This document shows positions 6,685 to 13,559 of a stretch of 14,821 bases of DNA, piece by piece. This DNA comes from CALFXN01 sp964451935 (lineage in GTDB: Bacteria; Synergistota; Synergistia; Synergistales; Aminobacteriaceae): the NCBI GenBank assembly GCA_964451935.1, contig CAYVKE010000081.1, positions 1-14,821 of the forward strand, written 5' to 3'. Numbering within the stretch: position 1 is the first letter of the stretch; every line of letters starts with the position of its first letter. The notes beneath the pieces are model-generated. The model ran no database searches. It was not told where the DNA came from and saw nothing but the letters and a program-made list of their open reading frames with translations. Position numbers and translations under genes: made by a program.

Positions 6685-7521
6685 TCAGCGGATCTCGAAC
6701 TCTATCTTCCCAAGTTTGCCGAAGTCCGCGACGTACTTCCCGGGTTTGCCCGGGATCATGTTTCCGAGCGCGCCGGTCATGAAGATGTCGCCGGGTTTGA
6801 CCGTCCAGCCATGTTCAATCGACGCGTTCACGAGCCAGCGAAGCGCCTCCCACTGGTCGCCGAGGGCGTCCCGCCCCTTGCCTGTGTTGACCTTTTCGCC
6901 GTTCCGCGTGAGGGTGACGTCAAACGCGTTCGGATCGAAGGTCGGGCGAACCGTGGTCTTGTTTCCGGCGATGAAGCTGACGGCCGACACGTTGGCCGCG
7001 ATCAGGTCAACGCCGCGGAATCCCTTCATGGTGACGAAATTCATATCGGGAAGCTCGATGGACGGAAGCGCCGAACGGAACGCGCGTTTCAGCTCCGCAA
7101 CGGACTTGACCGGCTTCGAGATTGCGCGGCCCGCCTGGAAGGCGATCTCCGTTTCGACCATGAGCGCCGCGTACCCCTGGGAGTAGATGACGGGGGAGCC
7201 GGTCAACTTGCCCGACCCGTAGAGAACGCCCGCGACGGGTCCGGAAACCCCGAATTTCTTCTGCCCGGCCGTCGTCGTCAATCCGGCCTTGAAGCCGGCG
7301 ATCGTATCGCCCTGGAGACGTTTCGTGACGTATTCCTTCTGGACCTTGTAGGCCATGGCTTCGTCTAGATTCGGGTCGAGCGTCGAGACGAGGGGGAGGA
7401 GCTTCCCCTGTTTGTGCGCGTCGACAAGCGCGTTCGAGAGTTCCGTCGTTCCGCAGAACGCCGCCGCTGCCGCAATAAAAACGAAAAATACGGAAAATAC
7501 CGGTATCCACTTGCGTCTCAT
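6685..7521 (-). CDS. Exported 2-keto-4-pentenoate hydratase-like protein (FAH/MhpD superfamily)
   Basis: A 278-residue protein. Residues 1-24 form a signal peptide: MRRKW, then a hydrophobic core rich in F, V and A, ending AAAAAFCG. It is followed by a full-length fold of the MhpD/HpaH hydratases, which add water to 2-hydroxydienoates in meta-cleavage pathways using a divalent metal. Visible family features are GFKAGLT (K78), the metal ligands E123 and E125 in VETEIAF and E156 in SIELPD, GDQWEALRWLVN at 221-232, and GDIFMTGALG at 244-253. The start is the ATG at 7521-7519, with GGAGGTGA seven bases upstream. The in-frame ATG at 7566 would put 15 residues in front of the signal peptide and overlaps the -10 box. 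C23 could be mistaken for a lipobox cysteine, but the preceding F22 argues against one. Family members are normally cytoplasmic, so export is unusual. No pathway partners are adjacent, and the substrate is unknown. Confidence 0.85.
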   Translation of the reverse strand: MRRKWIPVFSVFFVFIAAAAAFCGTTELSNALVDAHKQGKLLPLVSTLDPNLDEAMAYKVQKEYVTKRLQGDTIAGFKAGLTTTAGQKKFGVSGPVAGVLYGSGKLTGSPVIYSQGYAALMVETEIAFQAGRAISKPVKSVAELKRAFRSALPSIELPDMNFVTMKGFRGVDLIAANVSAVSFIAGNKTTVRPTFDPNAFDVTLTRNGEKVNTGKGRDALGDQWEALRWLVNASIEHGWTVKPGDIFMTGALGNMIPGKPGKYVADFGKLGKIEFEIR

Positions 7522-7565
7522 GCCGTTCACCTCCAGAATATGTTTCATGAAGCTTCCAATGAGCA

Positions 7566-7594
7566 TTTATACTCCCTTGCGCGCGGCATCTCAA
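7566..7594 (-). promoter_or_regulatory. Predicted promoter for the exported hydratase-like gene
   Basis: On the minus strand TTGAGA (7594-7589), a 17-base spacer and TATAAA (7571-7566), each matching consensus at five of six positions. It reads left toward the ATG at 7521. On the plus strand TATACT (7568-7573) overlaps this box and might serve recQ, but no good -35 accompanies it. Confidence 0.55.
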
Positions 7595-7623
7595 GCGCGA
7601 ACCGTCGGCCAATGGAGACGGAC

Positions 7624-9501
7624 ATGAAAAAAAACGACATCCTCAAGCAACGCTTCGGACATACGGCATTTCGCGAGGGGCAGGCCGAACTGATCGACGC
7701 CATCCTCGCCGGAAGGGACGTCTTCGGCGTCATGCCCACGGGCGCCGGAAAGTCCGTCTGCTATCAGGTTCCTGCGCTGATGCTCGAAGGGATCACGCTT
7801 GTGGTTTCGCCGCTTATCTCCCTTATGAAGGACCAGGTCAACGCGCTCGTGCAGTCCGGAATTTCCGCGGCGTACCTCAACAGCTCCCTCGCCGCGTCGC
7901 AGTACGACGAAGTCCTGCGGCGGGCTGCGAACGGCGAGTACAAAATCCTCTACGTCGCTCCGGAGCGGCTTGCCGCCGCCGGATTCCTGCGCTTTGCGGA
8001 AGCTGCGACGATCTCGATGGCGACGGTGGATGAAGCGCACTGCGTCTCGCAGTGGGGCCAGGATTTCCGCCCCGGCTACCTGAAGATCGTGGAGTTCATC
8101 GAACGCCTCTCCCGACGCCCCGTCGTCAGCGCGTTCACCGCGACGGCGACGGAGGAAGTCCGCGAGGATGTCATCCGCATTCTGCGGCTGCGAAACCCGT
8201 TCGTCGTCACGACCGGCTTCGACCGGAAGAACCTGTTTTTCGGGGTTCGAAAGCCGAACGACAAATTCGCCGAGACGCAGAAGATCGTGCGGCAAAACAG
8301 GAACAGGAGCGGAATCGTGTACTGCGCCGCCCGAAAGACCGTTGAAGAGGTATGCGACAGGCTCAACGGGAGCGGCGTCTCCGCGACGCGATACCACGCC
8401 GGGCTGGACGACGACGAACGTCGGAAGAACCAGGACGACTTCCTGAACGACCGGAAGACGGTCATGGTCGCCACGAATGCTTTCGGAATGGGAATCGACA
8501 AGTCCGACGTCGCCTTCGTCGTTCACTACAATATGCCGAAAAACATCGAAAGCTACTACCAGGAAGCGGGGCGGGCGGGGCGCGACGGCGAGCCCGCGGA
8601 ATGCATCCTCCTGTACGGCGGACGGGACGTTCGGACGAACCTGTATCTCATCGAAAACAACCGCGACGCGGACGAGGATCTTCCCCCGGAAGTCCGGGCG
8701 GCGGTGCGGGAGAAAGACCGCGAGCGCCTCAGGGCCATGACATCGTATTGCGCGACGACCGGCTGCCTTCGGGAATACCTCCTTCGCTATTTCGGGGAAA
8801 AAGCGCCGCACTTTTGCGGGCGCTGCTCGAACTGCGACACGGAATTCGAGACCGTGGATGTCACGACGGAATCGCAGAAGATCGTCTCGTGCGTGTATCG
8901 CGTCCTGCAACGGAACAGGGCGTTTGGAAAGAAGATGATCGTCGACATCCTCCACGGCGGCAGAAACGAGAAGGTGCTGCAGGCCGGAATGGACAGCCTT
9001 TCGACGTACGGAATCATGGCGGATGCGCCCGTGCGCAGGATCCGGGAGATCCTGGATTTTCTCGTCGACAACGATTTTCTGGCGCTTTCGACCGACGAAT
9101 ACCCGGTCGTGACGCCTTCTCTCCGGTCCGGCGAGGTCATCCGGGAGAAGCGAACGATCGAAATGAAAGTTCCGGCGCGGCGCGCTTCGGTGGAGGTTCG
9201 TCGGACGGATCCGCCCGGCGGCGGGGATGACGAACTGTTCGAGTCCCTCCGGACGTTGCGGGCCCGGCTTGCGTCGGAGGCGCACGTTCCCGCGTACGTC
9301 GTCTTTCCCGACGCGGCGCTTCGTGACATGTGCCGGAAACTTCCGCTGACGAGTGATGCGTTTCTGGAAGTCGCCGGAGTTGGCGAGGCGAAGATGGAGC
9401 GATACGGGGAATCCTTTACTGGGGTTATCCGGGAGCACGTTTCCCGGAACGCGGCTCCCTCCGGACGGAACGGAGCCGCGGATCCCGAAGAGCCGGAGTG
9501 A
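7624..9501 (+). CDS. recQ: ATP-dependent DNA helicase RecQ
   Basis: A 625-residue 3'-5' DNA helicase (E. coli RecQ is 609) that acts in RecF-type recombination and fork repair. The helicase core begins with the Q-motif region RFGHTAFREGQ, then Walker A TGAGKS at 39-44, DEAH at 136-139 running into the aromatic-rich loop CVSQWGQDFRP, and the TATAT motif. Domain 2 contains the motif VI stretch QEAGRAGRDGEP. The zinc-binding subdomain has four cysteines, C381, C398, C401 and C404, spaced as in E. coli. A winged-helix RQC domain follows (about 410-515). A C-terminal HRDC domain (about 535-605) is complete. The start is the ATG at 7624, preceded by GGAG with six bases' spacing. The ATG four codons earlier (7612) has no ribosome binding site, and the longer open frame overlaps the divergent gene. 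The cupin gene follows after 34 bases and may be co-transcribed. Confidence 0.96.
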   Translation: MKKNDILKQRFGHTAFREGQAELIDAILAGRDVFGVMPTGAGKSVCYQVPALMLEGITLVVSPLISLMKDQVNALVQSGISAAYLNSSLAASQYDEVLRRAANGEYKILYVAPERLAAAGFLRFAEAATISMATVDEAHCVSQWGQDFRPGYLKIVEFIERLSRRPVVSAFTATATEEVREDVIRILRLRNPFVVTTGFDRKNLFFGVRKPNDKFAETQKIVRQNRNRSGIVYCAARKTVEEVCDRLNGSGVSATRYHAGLDDDERRKNQDDFLNDRKTVMVATNAFGMGIDKSDVAFVVHYNMPKNIESYYQEAGRAGRDGEPAECILLYGGRDVRTNLYLIENNRDADEDLPPEVRAAVREKDRERLRAMTSYCATTGCLREYLLRYFGEKAPHFCGRCSNCDTEFETVDVTTESQKIVSCVYRVLQRNRAFGKKMIVDILHGGRNEKVLQAGMDSLSTYGIMADAPVRRIREILDFLVDNDFLALSTDEYPVVTPSLRSGEVIREKRTIEMKVPARRASVEVRRTDPPGGGDDELFESLRTLRARLASEAHVPAYVVFPDAALRDMCRKLPLTSDAFLEVAGVGEAKMERYGESFTGVIREHVSRNAAPSGRNGAADPEEPE

Positions 9502-9535
9502 ACGCGCGAATCCGCGCGCCGGAGGAGGTTCATGC

Positions 9536-9883
9536 ATGGAGCCGGATGTGACCAATCTGTTTCGTCTGCCGTCGCCCCTGCCCGGGCCGGAAGATGACGA
9601 GTCGGTGGATATTCTCTCGCGCGCGAACGATGTCCGCGTGGAACGGATCGTTTCGACGGGGCAGGCGTCGCCGCCCGGTTTCTGGTACGACCAGGACGAG
9701 GACGAATGGGTCGTTCTTCTCTCCGGCGACGCGAGGCTCCGGTACGAAGACGGCTCCGTCCTTTCCCTGAACGCCGGAGACTTTCTTTTTATTCCGGCGC
9801 ATGTCCGCCACCGGATCGACGGCACAAGCTGCAAAAATCCGTGCATCTGGCTGGCGTTTTTCCGGAAGAATGCACCGCAATGA
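9536..9883 (+). CDS. Small cupin-domain protein
   Basis: A 115-residue single-domain cupin. The start is the ATG at 9536, seven bases after GGAGGAGG. The first cupin motif is recognisable in GFWYDQDEDEWVVLLSG, with the conserved E57 and G64. The positions normally held by the two metal-binding histidines are Y51 and Q53. The second motif, GDFLFIPAHVRH (81-92), keeps its proline and H92. Metal binding is therefore reduced or altered, although acidic residues D52, D54 and D56 are close by. The same WYDQDEDEWV pattern is, as I recall, common to a widespread uncharacterised bacterial cupin family. The function is unknown: sugar or small-ligand binding is only a guess. The gene follows recQ closely, but no functional link to helicase activity is apparent. 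Confidence 0.85.
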   Translation: MEPDVTNLFRLPSPLPGPEDDESVDILSRANDVRVERIVSTGQASPPGFWYDQDEDEWVVLLSGDARLRYEDGSVLSLNAGDFLFIPAHVRHRIDGTSCKNPCIWLAFFRKNAPQ

Positions 9884-9896
9884 GACGGGAATACTG

Positions 9897-9902
9897 TATA
9901 AT
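9897..9902 (+). promoter_or_regulatory. Possible -10 element upstream of the MFS transporter gene
   Basis: A perfect TATAAT preceded by ACTG lies 72 bases before the transporter ATG, in an otherwise AT-poor region just after the cupin stop codon. No recognisable -35 lies 16-18 bases upstream, so this is a weak call. A second GATAAT at 9938-9943 likewise lacks a -35. Confidence 0.35.
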
Positions 9903-9974
9903 TCCGGACTTTCGTAAAATGTCAGCGCTTCGGGTGCGATAATACGGACAATCGTTCTTTCGGGAGGGGCTTTC

Positions 9975-11150
9975 ATGCCTGTTCGTTCCATCTGTGTCCG
10001 CAGTTCCGGTTTCAAGCTTTCGCTGCTGTCCGTCGCGCACTTTTTCAATGACCTGTACGCGTCCTTTCTGCCGACCTTCGTTCCGGGGATCATCGAACGC
10101 CTCGGAATTTCGATGGCGCAGGCGGGAACGCTGAATTCCACGGTGGGAATCATCCACATCTTCTTTCAGCCCGTCATGGGGTATCTTTCGGACCGAACGA
10201 CGCGAAGCTGGCTGATAACGATCGGTCCGATCCTGACCTGCCTCGGCGCGACGCTTCTGCCGAACTCGCCGTCCTTCGGCTGTGCGATTGTGTTCGCCGG
10301 GCTCTGGGGGTTGGGAAGCGCATCGTTCCATCCGCAGGGGAACGGATCCGTGGGGTATGTCGTTCCGAAGGAACGTCTCACGTCGTCGCTGGCCATCTTC
10401 AGCGTGGCGGGGAATGTCGGCGTCACGCTCAGCCCGGTCTTCGCGGTCGTGATGGCGAAGACCGTCGGGCTTCCGGCCCTGCCGTTCGTCGCGACGATTC
10501 CTGTTCTCATACTTGCGGCGTGCATTTTCCGGTACATGCCCCGCTTCAGCGAGGAGCGCCCTGCCGCGCCGGCCGTCAGACAAGGGGTGATCGGCGCGCT
10601 GACCTCCGTCTTTGCGACGATCTTCCCGATCTGGGCGGTGTCTGTCGCGCGGGACGCCACGAGCCAGGGGATCCGTTTTTTCCTTCCGATACAGATTTCC
10701 GCACGCGGCGGCGACATCACGGCCGTGGGCGCGATCCTGTTTTTGATGATGCTCTCCAGCACCGTCGCGATGGTGATAGGCGGAAAACTGGCCGACCGGT
10801 ACGGAAAGCGGCAAACGCTGACGTTGCTGCTCGTTCTCGCGTCTCTGACGCTCTTCCCGGCCCTATTGACGACGGGCGGACTTTCCATCGCGCTGTATCT
10901 TGCCGGGGTCTCCCTGGTCAACGCGACGCTGCCCGTCACGGCGGCTCTCGCCCAGGAGATGGCTCCGAACTCCCGGAGCATGGCCAGCTCCATCGTCATG
11001 GGACTTTCCTGGGGCATCGCGAATCTCCTGACCGGGCCGCTCGGGATGGTGGCGGACCGCTTCGGAATCCAGACCACGATGGCGATTGTCGCTTCGTTGC
11101 CGCTCTGCGCGCTGCCCTTCATGGTATTCTTTTCCCGGGGCCGGAATTGA
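9975..11150 (+). CDS. MFS transporter, fosmidomycin-resistance (Fsr)-like
   Basis: A 391-residue inner-membrane protein with about 12 hydrophobic segments. The N-terminus, SVAHFFNDLYASFLPTFVP, matches the opening of Fsr-type major facilitator proteins (a histidine, then FND or LND). The MFS loop 2-3 signature is represented by GYLSDRTTR at about residues 72-80, and its repeat in the second half by GGKLADRYGKR. Fsr exports fosmidomycin in E. coli; most relatives have unknown substrates and are thought to be drug or metabolite efflux pumps driven by protons. The start is the ATG at 9975, with GGGAGG about seven bases upstream. The gene lies 91 bases after the cupin gene and probably has its own promoter. 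Nothing nearby identifies the substrate. Confidence 0.87.
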   Translation: MPVRSICVRSSGFKLSLLSVAHFFNDLYASFLPTFVPGIIERLGISMAQAGTLNSTVGIIHIFFQPVMGYLSDRTTRSWLITIGPILTCLGATLLPNSPSFGCAIVFAGLWGLGSASFHPQGNGSVGYVVPKERLTSSLAIFSVAGNVGVTLSPVFAVVMAKTVGLPALPFVATIPVLILAACIFRYMPRFSEERPAAPAVRQGVIGALTSVFATIFPIWAVSVARDATSQGIRFFLPIQISARGGDITAVGAILFLMMLSSTVAMVIGGKLADRYGKRQTLTLLLVLASLTLFPALLTTGGLSIALYLAGVSLVNATLPVTAALAQEMAPNSRSMASSIVMGLSWGIANLLTGPLGMVADRFGIQTTMAIVASLPLCALPFMVFFSRGRN

Positions 11151-11156
11151 GCGGAG

Positions 11157-11189
11157 CGCGGGCGCCGATGTCCGATGAATGCGCCCGCG
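11157..11189 (+). other. GC-rich hairpin after the MFS gene
   Basis: CGCGGGCGC and GCGCCCGCG form a perfect 9-bp stem with a 15-base loop, starting seven bases after the transporter's stop codon. No T-tract follows, so it is not a classical intrinsic terminator. It may still pause transcription or protect the 3' end of the message. Confidence 0.4.
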
Positions 11190-11250
11190 GAAGACGCGCA
11201 TCTGAATGCGGCGTCGGAATATCGGCAGATGATGCGGGGAGGTGTCGGGC

Positions 11251-11760
11251 ATGGTGTGTATGAGGCTGGCGGTTCTTGTCGTGTCGCTGGCGGCGTTTTC
11301 CGCCGGAGCGGCGTTTTCGGAGACATCATTTGAGAAGGTGACGCGGTTTTTGGAACGGACGATCGAGCGTTACGGAAACCTCGAGGCGTCCCTGACGGAG
11401 TCCCTCGGCGCGCCTTCGGCGAGGATCGTGTCGAAGCACGCGAGTCCGCATGATCCGAACTACACGTATGAACTTGTCTCGATGGATTTCGCCTCGAAGG
11501 GCGCGCAGGCGGTGGTGTACAGGGATTCGGACAAGGAACTGCTTGTCGGCCTCGTCGCCTCGACGCCGAAGCTGGTCTTCGGGAAGAATGTCCGCGTCGG
11601 GTCGCCGAAGAGCGCTGTCCTGAAGGAACTCGGCAAGCCCGTCGAGGAGAAGGACGACGTCATGCGGTACGAGGACGAGTCCGGCTACGTGGATATCACC
11701 TTTCAGCTGGATCTCGGGGGAACGGTGCGCCGCATGGGAATCTCCATCTGGATGGATTGA
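11251..11760 (+). CDS. Secreted/periplasmic protein of unknown function with BamE-like C-terminal half
   Basis: A 169-residue protein with a signal peptide (residues 1-23: MVCMR, a hydrophobic stretch, and an AFS cleavage site before ETSF). The start is the ATG at 11251, seven bases after GGGGAGGT; the ATG at 11260 is too far from that site. There is no lipobox. The mature part begins with a charged helical segment (about 27-50). Residues 114-165 have a pattern reminiscent of BamE/SmpA/OmlA folds: VRVGSPKSAVLKELGKP, then a strand-rich stretch with MRYED, YVDITFQLD and a terminal RRMGISIW. In that fold a G-x-(S/T)-x4-V/L...LG-x-P helix precedes a beta-sheet. The resemblance is by eye only, and I do not recognise a named family. 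It is followed by a strong terminator and stands apart from the MFS gene by 100 bases. Confidence 0.75.
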   Translation: MVCMRLAVLVVSLAAFSAGAAFSETSFEKVTRFLERTIERYGNLEASLTESLGAPSARIVSKHASPHDPNYTYELVSMDFASKGAQAVVYRDSDKELLVGLVASTPKLVFGKNVRVGSPKSAVLKELGKPVEEKDDVMRYEDESGYVDITFQLDLGGTVRRMGISIWMD

Positions 11761-11787
11761 GAAGGGGGCCTGAAAAGGCCCCCTTCT
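11760..11787. terminator. Bidirectional terminator between secreted-protein gene and aminomutase operon
   Basis: An 11-bp stem (AGAAGGGGGCC with its complement GGCCCCCTTCT) closes a six-base loop TGAAAA. It starts at the last base of the upstream stop codon and ends five bases from the stop of the convergent lysine 2,3-aminomutase gene. The plus-strand exit is TTCTTCGTT, a weak T-tract. Confidence 0.75.
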
Positions 11788-11791
11788 TCGT

Positions 11792-13138
11792 TCATTCGTG
11801 CGTCGTCTTTCGCCGCGCGTTTCGCGCAAGCCCCTCCGGTTCGAGCGCGATCCGTTCGCCCTCGAAGAGCGACTGGACGCCGCCGGACGAGAACCCCTTC
11901 TGTCGTTCGCACATCTCCCGGCAGTTTTCCATGCACCGGCTCTGGTTGTCGTCCGGCTCCGTATAGACGGTGAGAACGCCTTCGTAATTCCTCAGGACGG
12001 TCTTCCGGTCCGACCGGGAGACGACGTAGTTCGGCGTGACCGGGATCTTGCCCCCGCCGCCCGGCGCGTCCACGACGAACGTGGGGACGGCGAGCCCGGA
12101 CGTGTGCCCGCGAAGGAACTCCATGATCTCGATTCCCTTCCCGATGGAGGTCCGGAAGTGCTCGATGCCGCGCGACAGGTCGCACTGGTAGATGTAGTAG
12201 GGGCGGACGCGGATCTTCAGGAGCCCCTGGTTCAGTTCCCGGAAGATATAGGGGCAGTCGTTGATCCCCTTGAGCAGCACGGACTGGTTTCCGAGCGGAA
12301 TTCCGGCGTCGGCGAGGCGGATGCACGCCTGGGCGGATTCCGGCGTGATCTCCGCCGGATGGTTGAACTGGACGTTGATCCACAGCGGGTGGAAGCGCCT
12401 GAGCATGCTGCAGAGTTCTTCCGTGATCCGCATGGGCAGCACGACGGGGACGCGCGTCCCGATCCGGATGATCTCCACGTGCCCGATCGCCCGGATCGAT
12501 CCGAGGATCCACTCGAGCGTCTCGTCGGAGAGCGTGAGCGGATCTCCGCCCGTGACGAGAACGTCCCGGATCTCGGGGGTCCGGCGTATGTATTCGATGC
12601 ACGCCTCGATCTGTTCCCGGCTGCGCGCGTGGTCGGACTGCCCCGCGAAACGCCGGCGCGTGCAGTGGCGGCAATACATGGAGCACTGGTCCGTGACGAG
12701 CAGGATGCACCGGTCCGGATAGCGGTGCGTCAGCCCGGGGACGGGAGAGTCGACGTCTTCGTGAAGCGGGTCGAGAAGATCCGTCGACGCGATGAGCGTT
12801 TCCTTCAGCGTCGGGATAGCCTGGCGCCGGATGGGGCAGTTCGGGTCGCCGCGGTCGATCAGACTCGCGTAGTACGGCGTGACGGCCATCCGGAGCGTCG
12901 CCAGACTCTTTTTGACGATCATGGCTTCGTTGCGGGACAGCGTGAGGAATCGCGACAGCTCCTCGGCCGTCGTGAGGCGGTGCTCCATCTGCCAGCGCCA
13001 GTCGTTCCAGAACGCCGGATCCGTCTCCAGCCGGATGTCCCGGTAGGAGTCGTCCCCGCGAACGCCGGGACGGAGGGGGATCGTCGCGTTTTTAGGGGAG
13101 CCTGCGGATTTCTTTGCAGTAGAGGACAAGGTCGTCAC
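11792..13138 (-). CDS. kamA: L-lysine 2,3-aminomutase (radical SAM, PLP)
   Basis: A 448-residue protein that interconverts L-lysine and L-beta-lysine using a [4Fe-4S] cluster, S-adenosylmethionine and PLP. The cluster motif is CSMYCRHC (C152, C156, C159). The PLP lysine is K364 in DAPGGGGK. Counterparts of the two aspartates that bind the lysine side-chain amine in the Clostridium subterminale enzyme (D293, D330) are kept as D320 in YQCDLS and D357 in VVDAP, at a constant offset of 27. Glutamate 2,3-aminomutase has Lys and Asn there, so lysine is the likely substrate. The zinc ligand C268 is C295 here, but the C-terminal cysteines are C402, C406 and C410, a wider spacing than in the clostridial enzyme. 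The GTG at 13138 directly abuts GGAGG; the TTG at 13129 is nine bases from it and may be the true start. The 5' end overlaps the acetyltransferase gene by 47 bases. Confidence 0.93.
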   Translation of the reverse strand: MTTLSSTAKKSAGSPKNATIPLRPGVRGDDSYRDIRLETDPAFWNDWRWQMEHRLTTAEELSRFLTLSRNEAMIVKKSLATLRMAVTPYYASLIDRGDPNCPIRRQAIPTLKETLIASTDLLDPLHEDVDSPVPGLTHRYPDRCILLVTDQCSMYCRHCTRRRFAGQSDHARSREQIEACIEYIRRTPEIRDVLVTGGDPLTLSDETLEWILGSIRAIGHVEIIRIGTRVPVVLPMRITEELCSMLRRFHPLWINVQFNHPAEITPESAQACIRLADAGIPLGNQSVLLKGINDCPYIFRELNQGLLKIRVRPYYIYQCDLSRGIEHFRTSIGKGIEIMEFLRGHTSGLAVPTFVVDAPGGGGKIPVTPNYVVSRSDRKTVLRNYEGVLTVYTEPDDNQSRCMENCREMCERQKGFSSGGVQSLFEGERIALEPEGLARNARRKTTHE

Positions 13139-13559
13139 CCTCCGAATAGAAGTTGGGAATGCGTCCGCACTCCCTGTATGCAGCCCGTTCGTAAAAATGC
13201 CGCTGCCCGTCGTAGTCCGATCGTCCGGCCGTCTCCACGCGGATGACGGCCCTGTCCGACCGCGAGAGAAGCGCGGCGCACATCCCCCGGTCGAGCGCCA
13301 GGCCGACGCCTCTGCGCTGGCGCGACGGGTCGACGACGATCCAGTAGAGATCCCATGCGAAAGCGGTCATCGGCGTCGGTCCGAAGATCAGGAACCCTCC
13401 GGATGTCCCGCATTCCTCCGCGTCGAGGAGCGTGTAGTCTTTGCCGGGCGCATCGAAGCATCCGCGCAACACCTCGTCCAGGACGAGAATCTCGTCCCCG
13501 GAAAAGGCTTCCGTCTTTCGCGCCGTTTCCAGATAGAAGGCGATATCGTTATGCGACAT
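13092..13559 (-). CDS. GNAT-family N-acetyltransferase
   Basis: A 155-residue single-domain GNAT enzyme. The acetyl-CoA pyrophosphate loop is visible as RQRRGVG (Q81-R-R-G84-V-G86), preceded by the strand LYWIVVDP. The later HFYERAAY (121-128) is the usual motif-B helix and strand. The start is the ATG at 13559. It overlaps the end of the upstream ATP-grasp gene by 11 bases and has only a weak Shine-Dalgarno, which suggests translational coupling. Its place between an ATP-grasp ligase and lysine 2,3-aminomutase points to acylating beta-lysine or a beta-lysine conjugate. AblB, the known beta-lysine acetyltransferase partnering KamA, is much longer (roughly 270 residues) and has an extra N-terminal region that is absent here, so equivalence to AblB should not be assumed. 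The substrate is inferred from neighbours only. Confidence 0.87.
   Translation of the reverse strand: MSHNDIAFYLETARKTEAFSGDEILVLDEVLRGCFDAPGKDYTLLDAEECGTSGGFLIFGPTPMTAFAWDLYWIVVDPSRQRRGVGLALDRGMCAALLSRSDRAVIRVETAGRSDYDGQRHFYERAAYRECGRIPNFYSEGDDLVLYCKEIRRLP

Noticed and set aside
6685..7521. Lipoprotein signal on the hydratase-like protein because of C23
   Set aside because: Phenylalanine at the position before the cysteine does not fit a lipobox, so ordinary signal peptidase cleavage is more likely.
7414..7623. 70-codon N-terminal extension of recQ
   Set aside because: It overlaps the start of the divergent hydratase-like gene and its promoter, has no ribosome binding site, and lacks similarity to RecQ N-termini.
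9503..9517. GCGCG-AATC-CGCGC type hairpin between recQ and the cupin gene
   Set aside because: The stem is short, of a kind expected by chance in this base composition, with no T-tract.
7591..9846. 751-codon open frame antisense to recQ and the cupin gene
   Set aside because: It spans two clearly coding sense genes and their gap, is Arg/His/Val-rich, and shows no family motif.
11792..13138. Glutamate 2,3-aminomutase
   Set aside because: The discriminating positions are both Asp, as in lysine aminomutases, not Lys and Asn.
11798..13246. 482-codon plus-strand open frame
   Set aside because: It is antisense to lysine 2,3-aminomutase, with no motif of its own.
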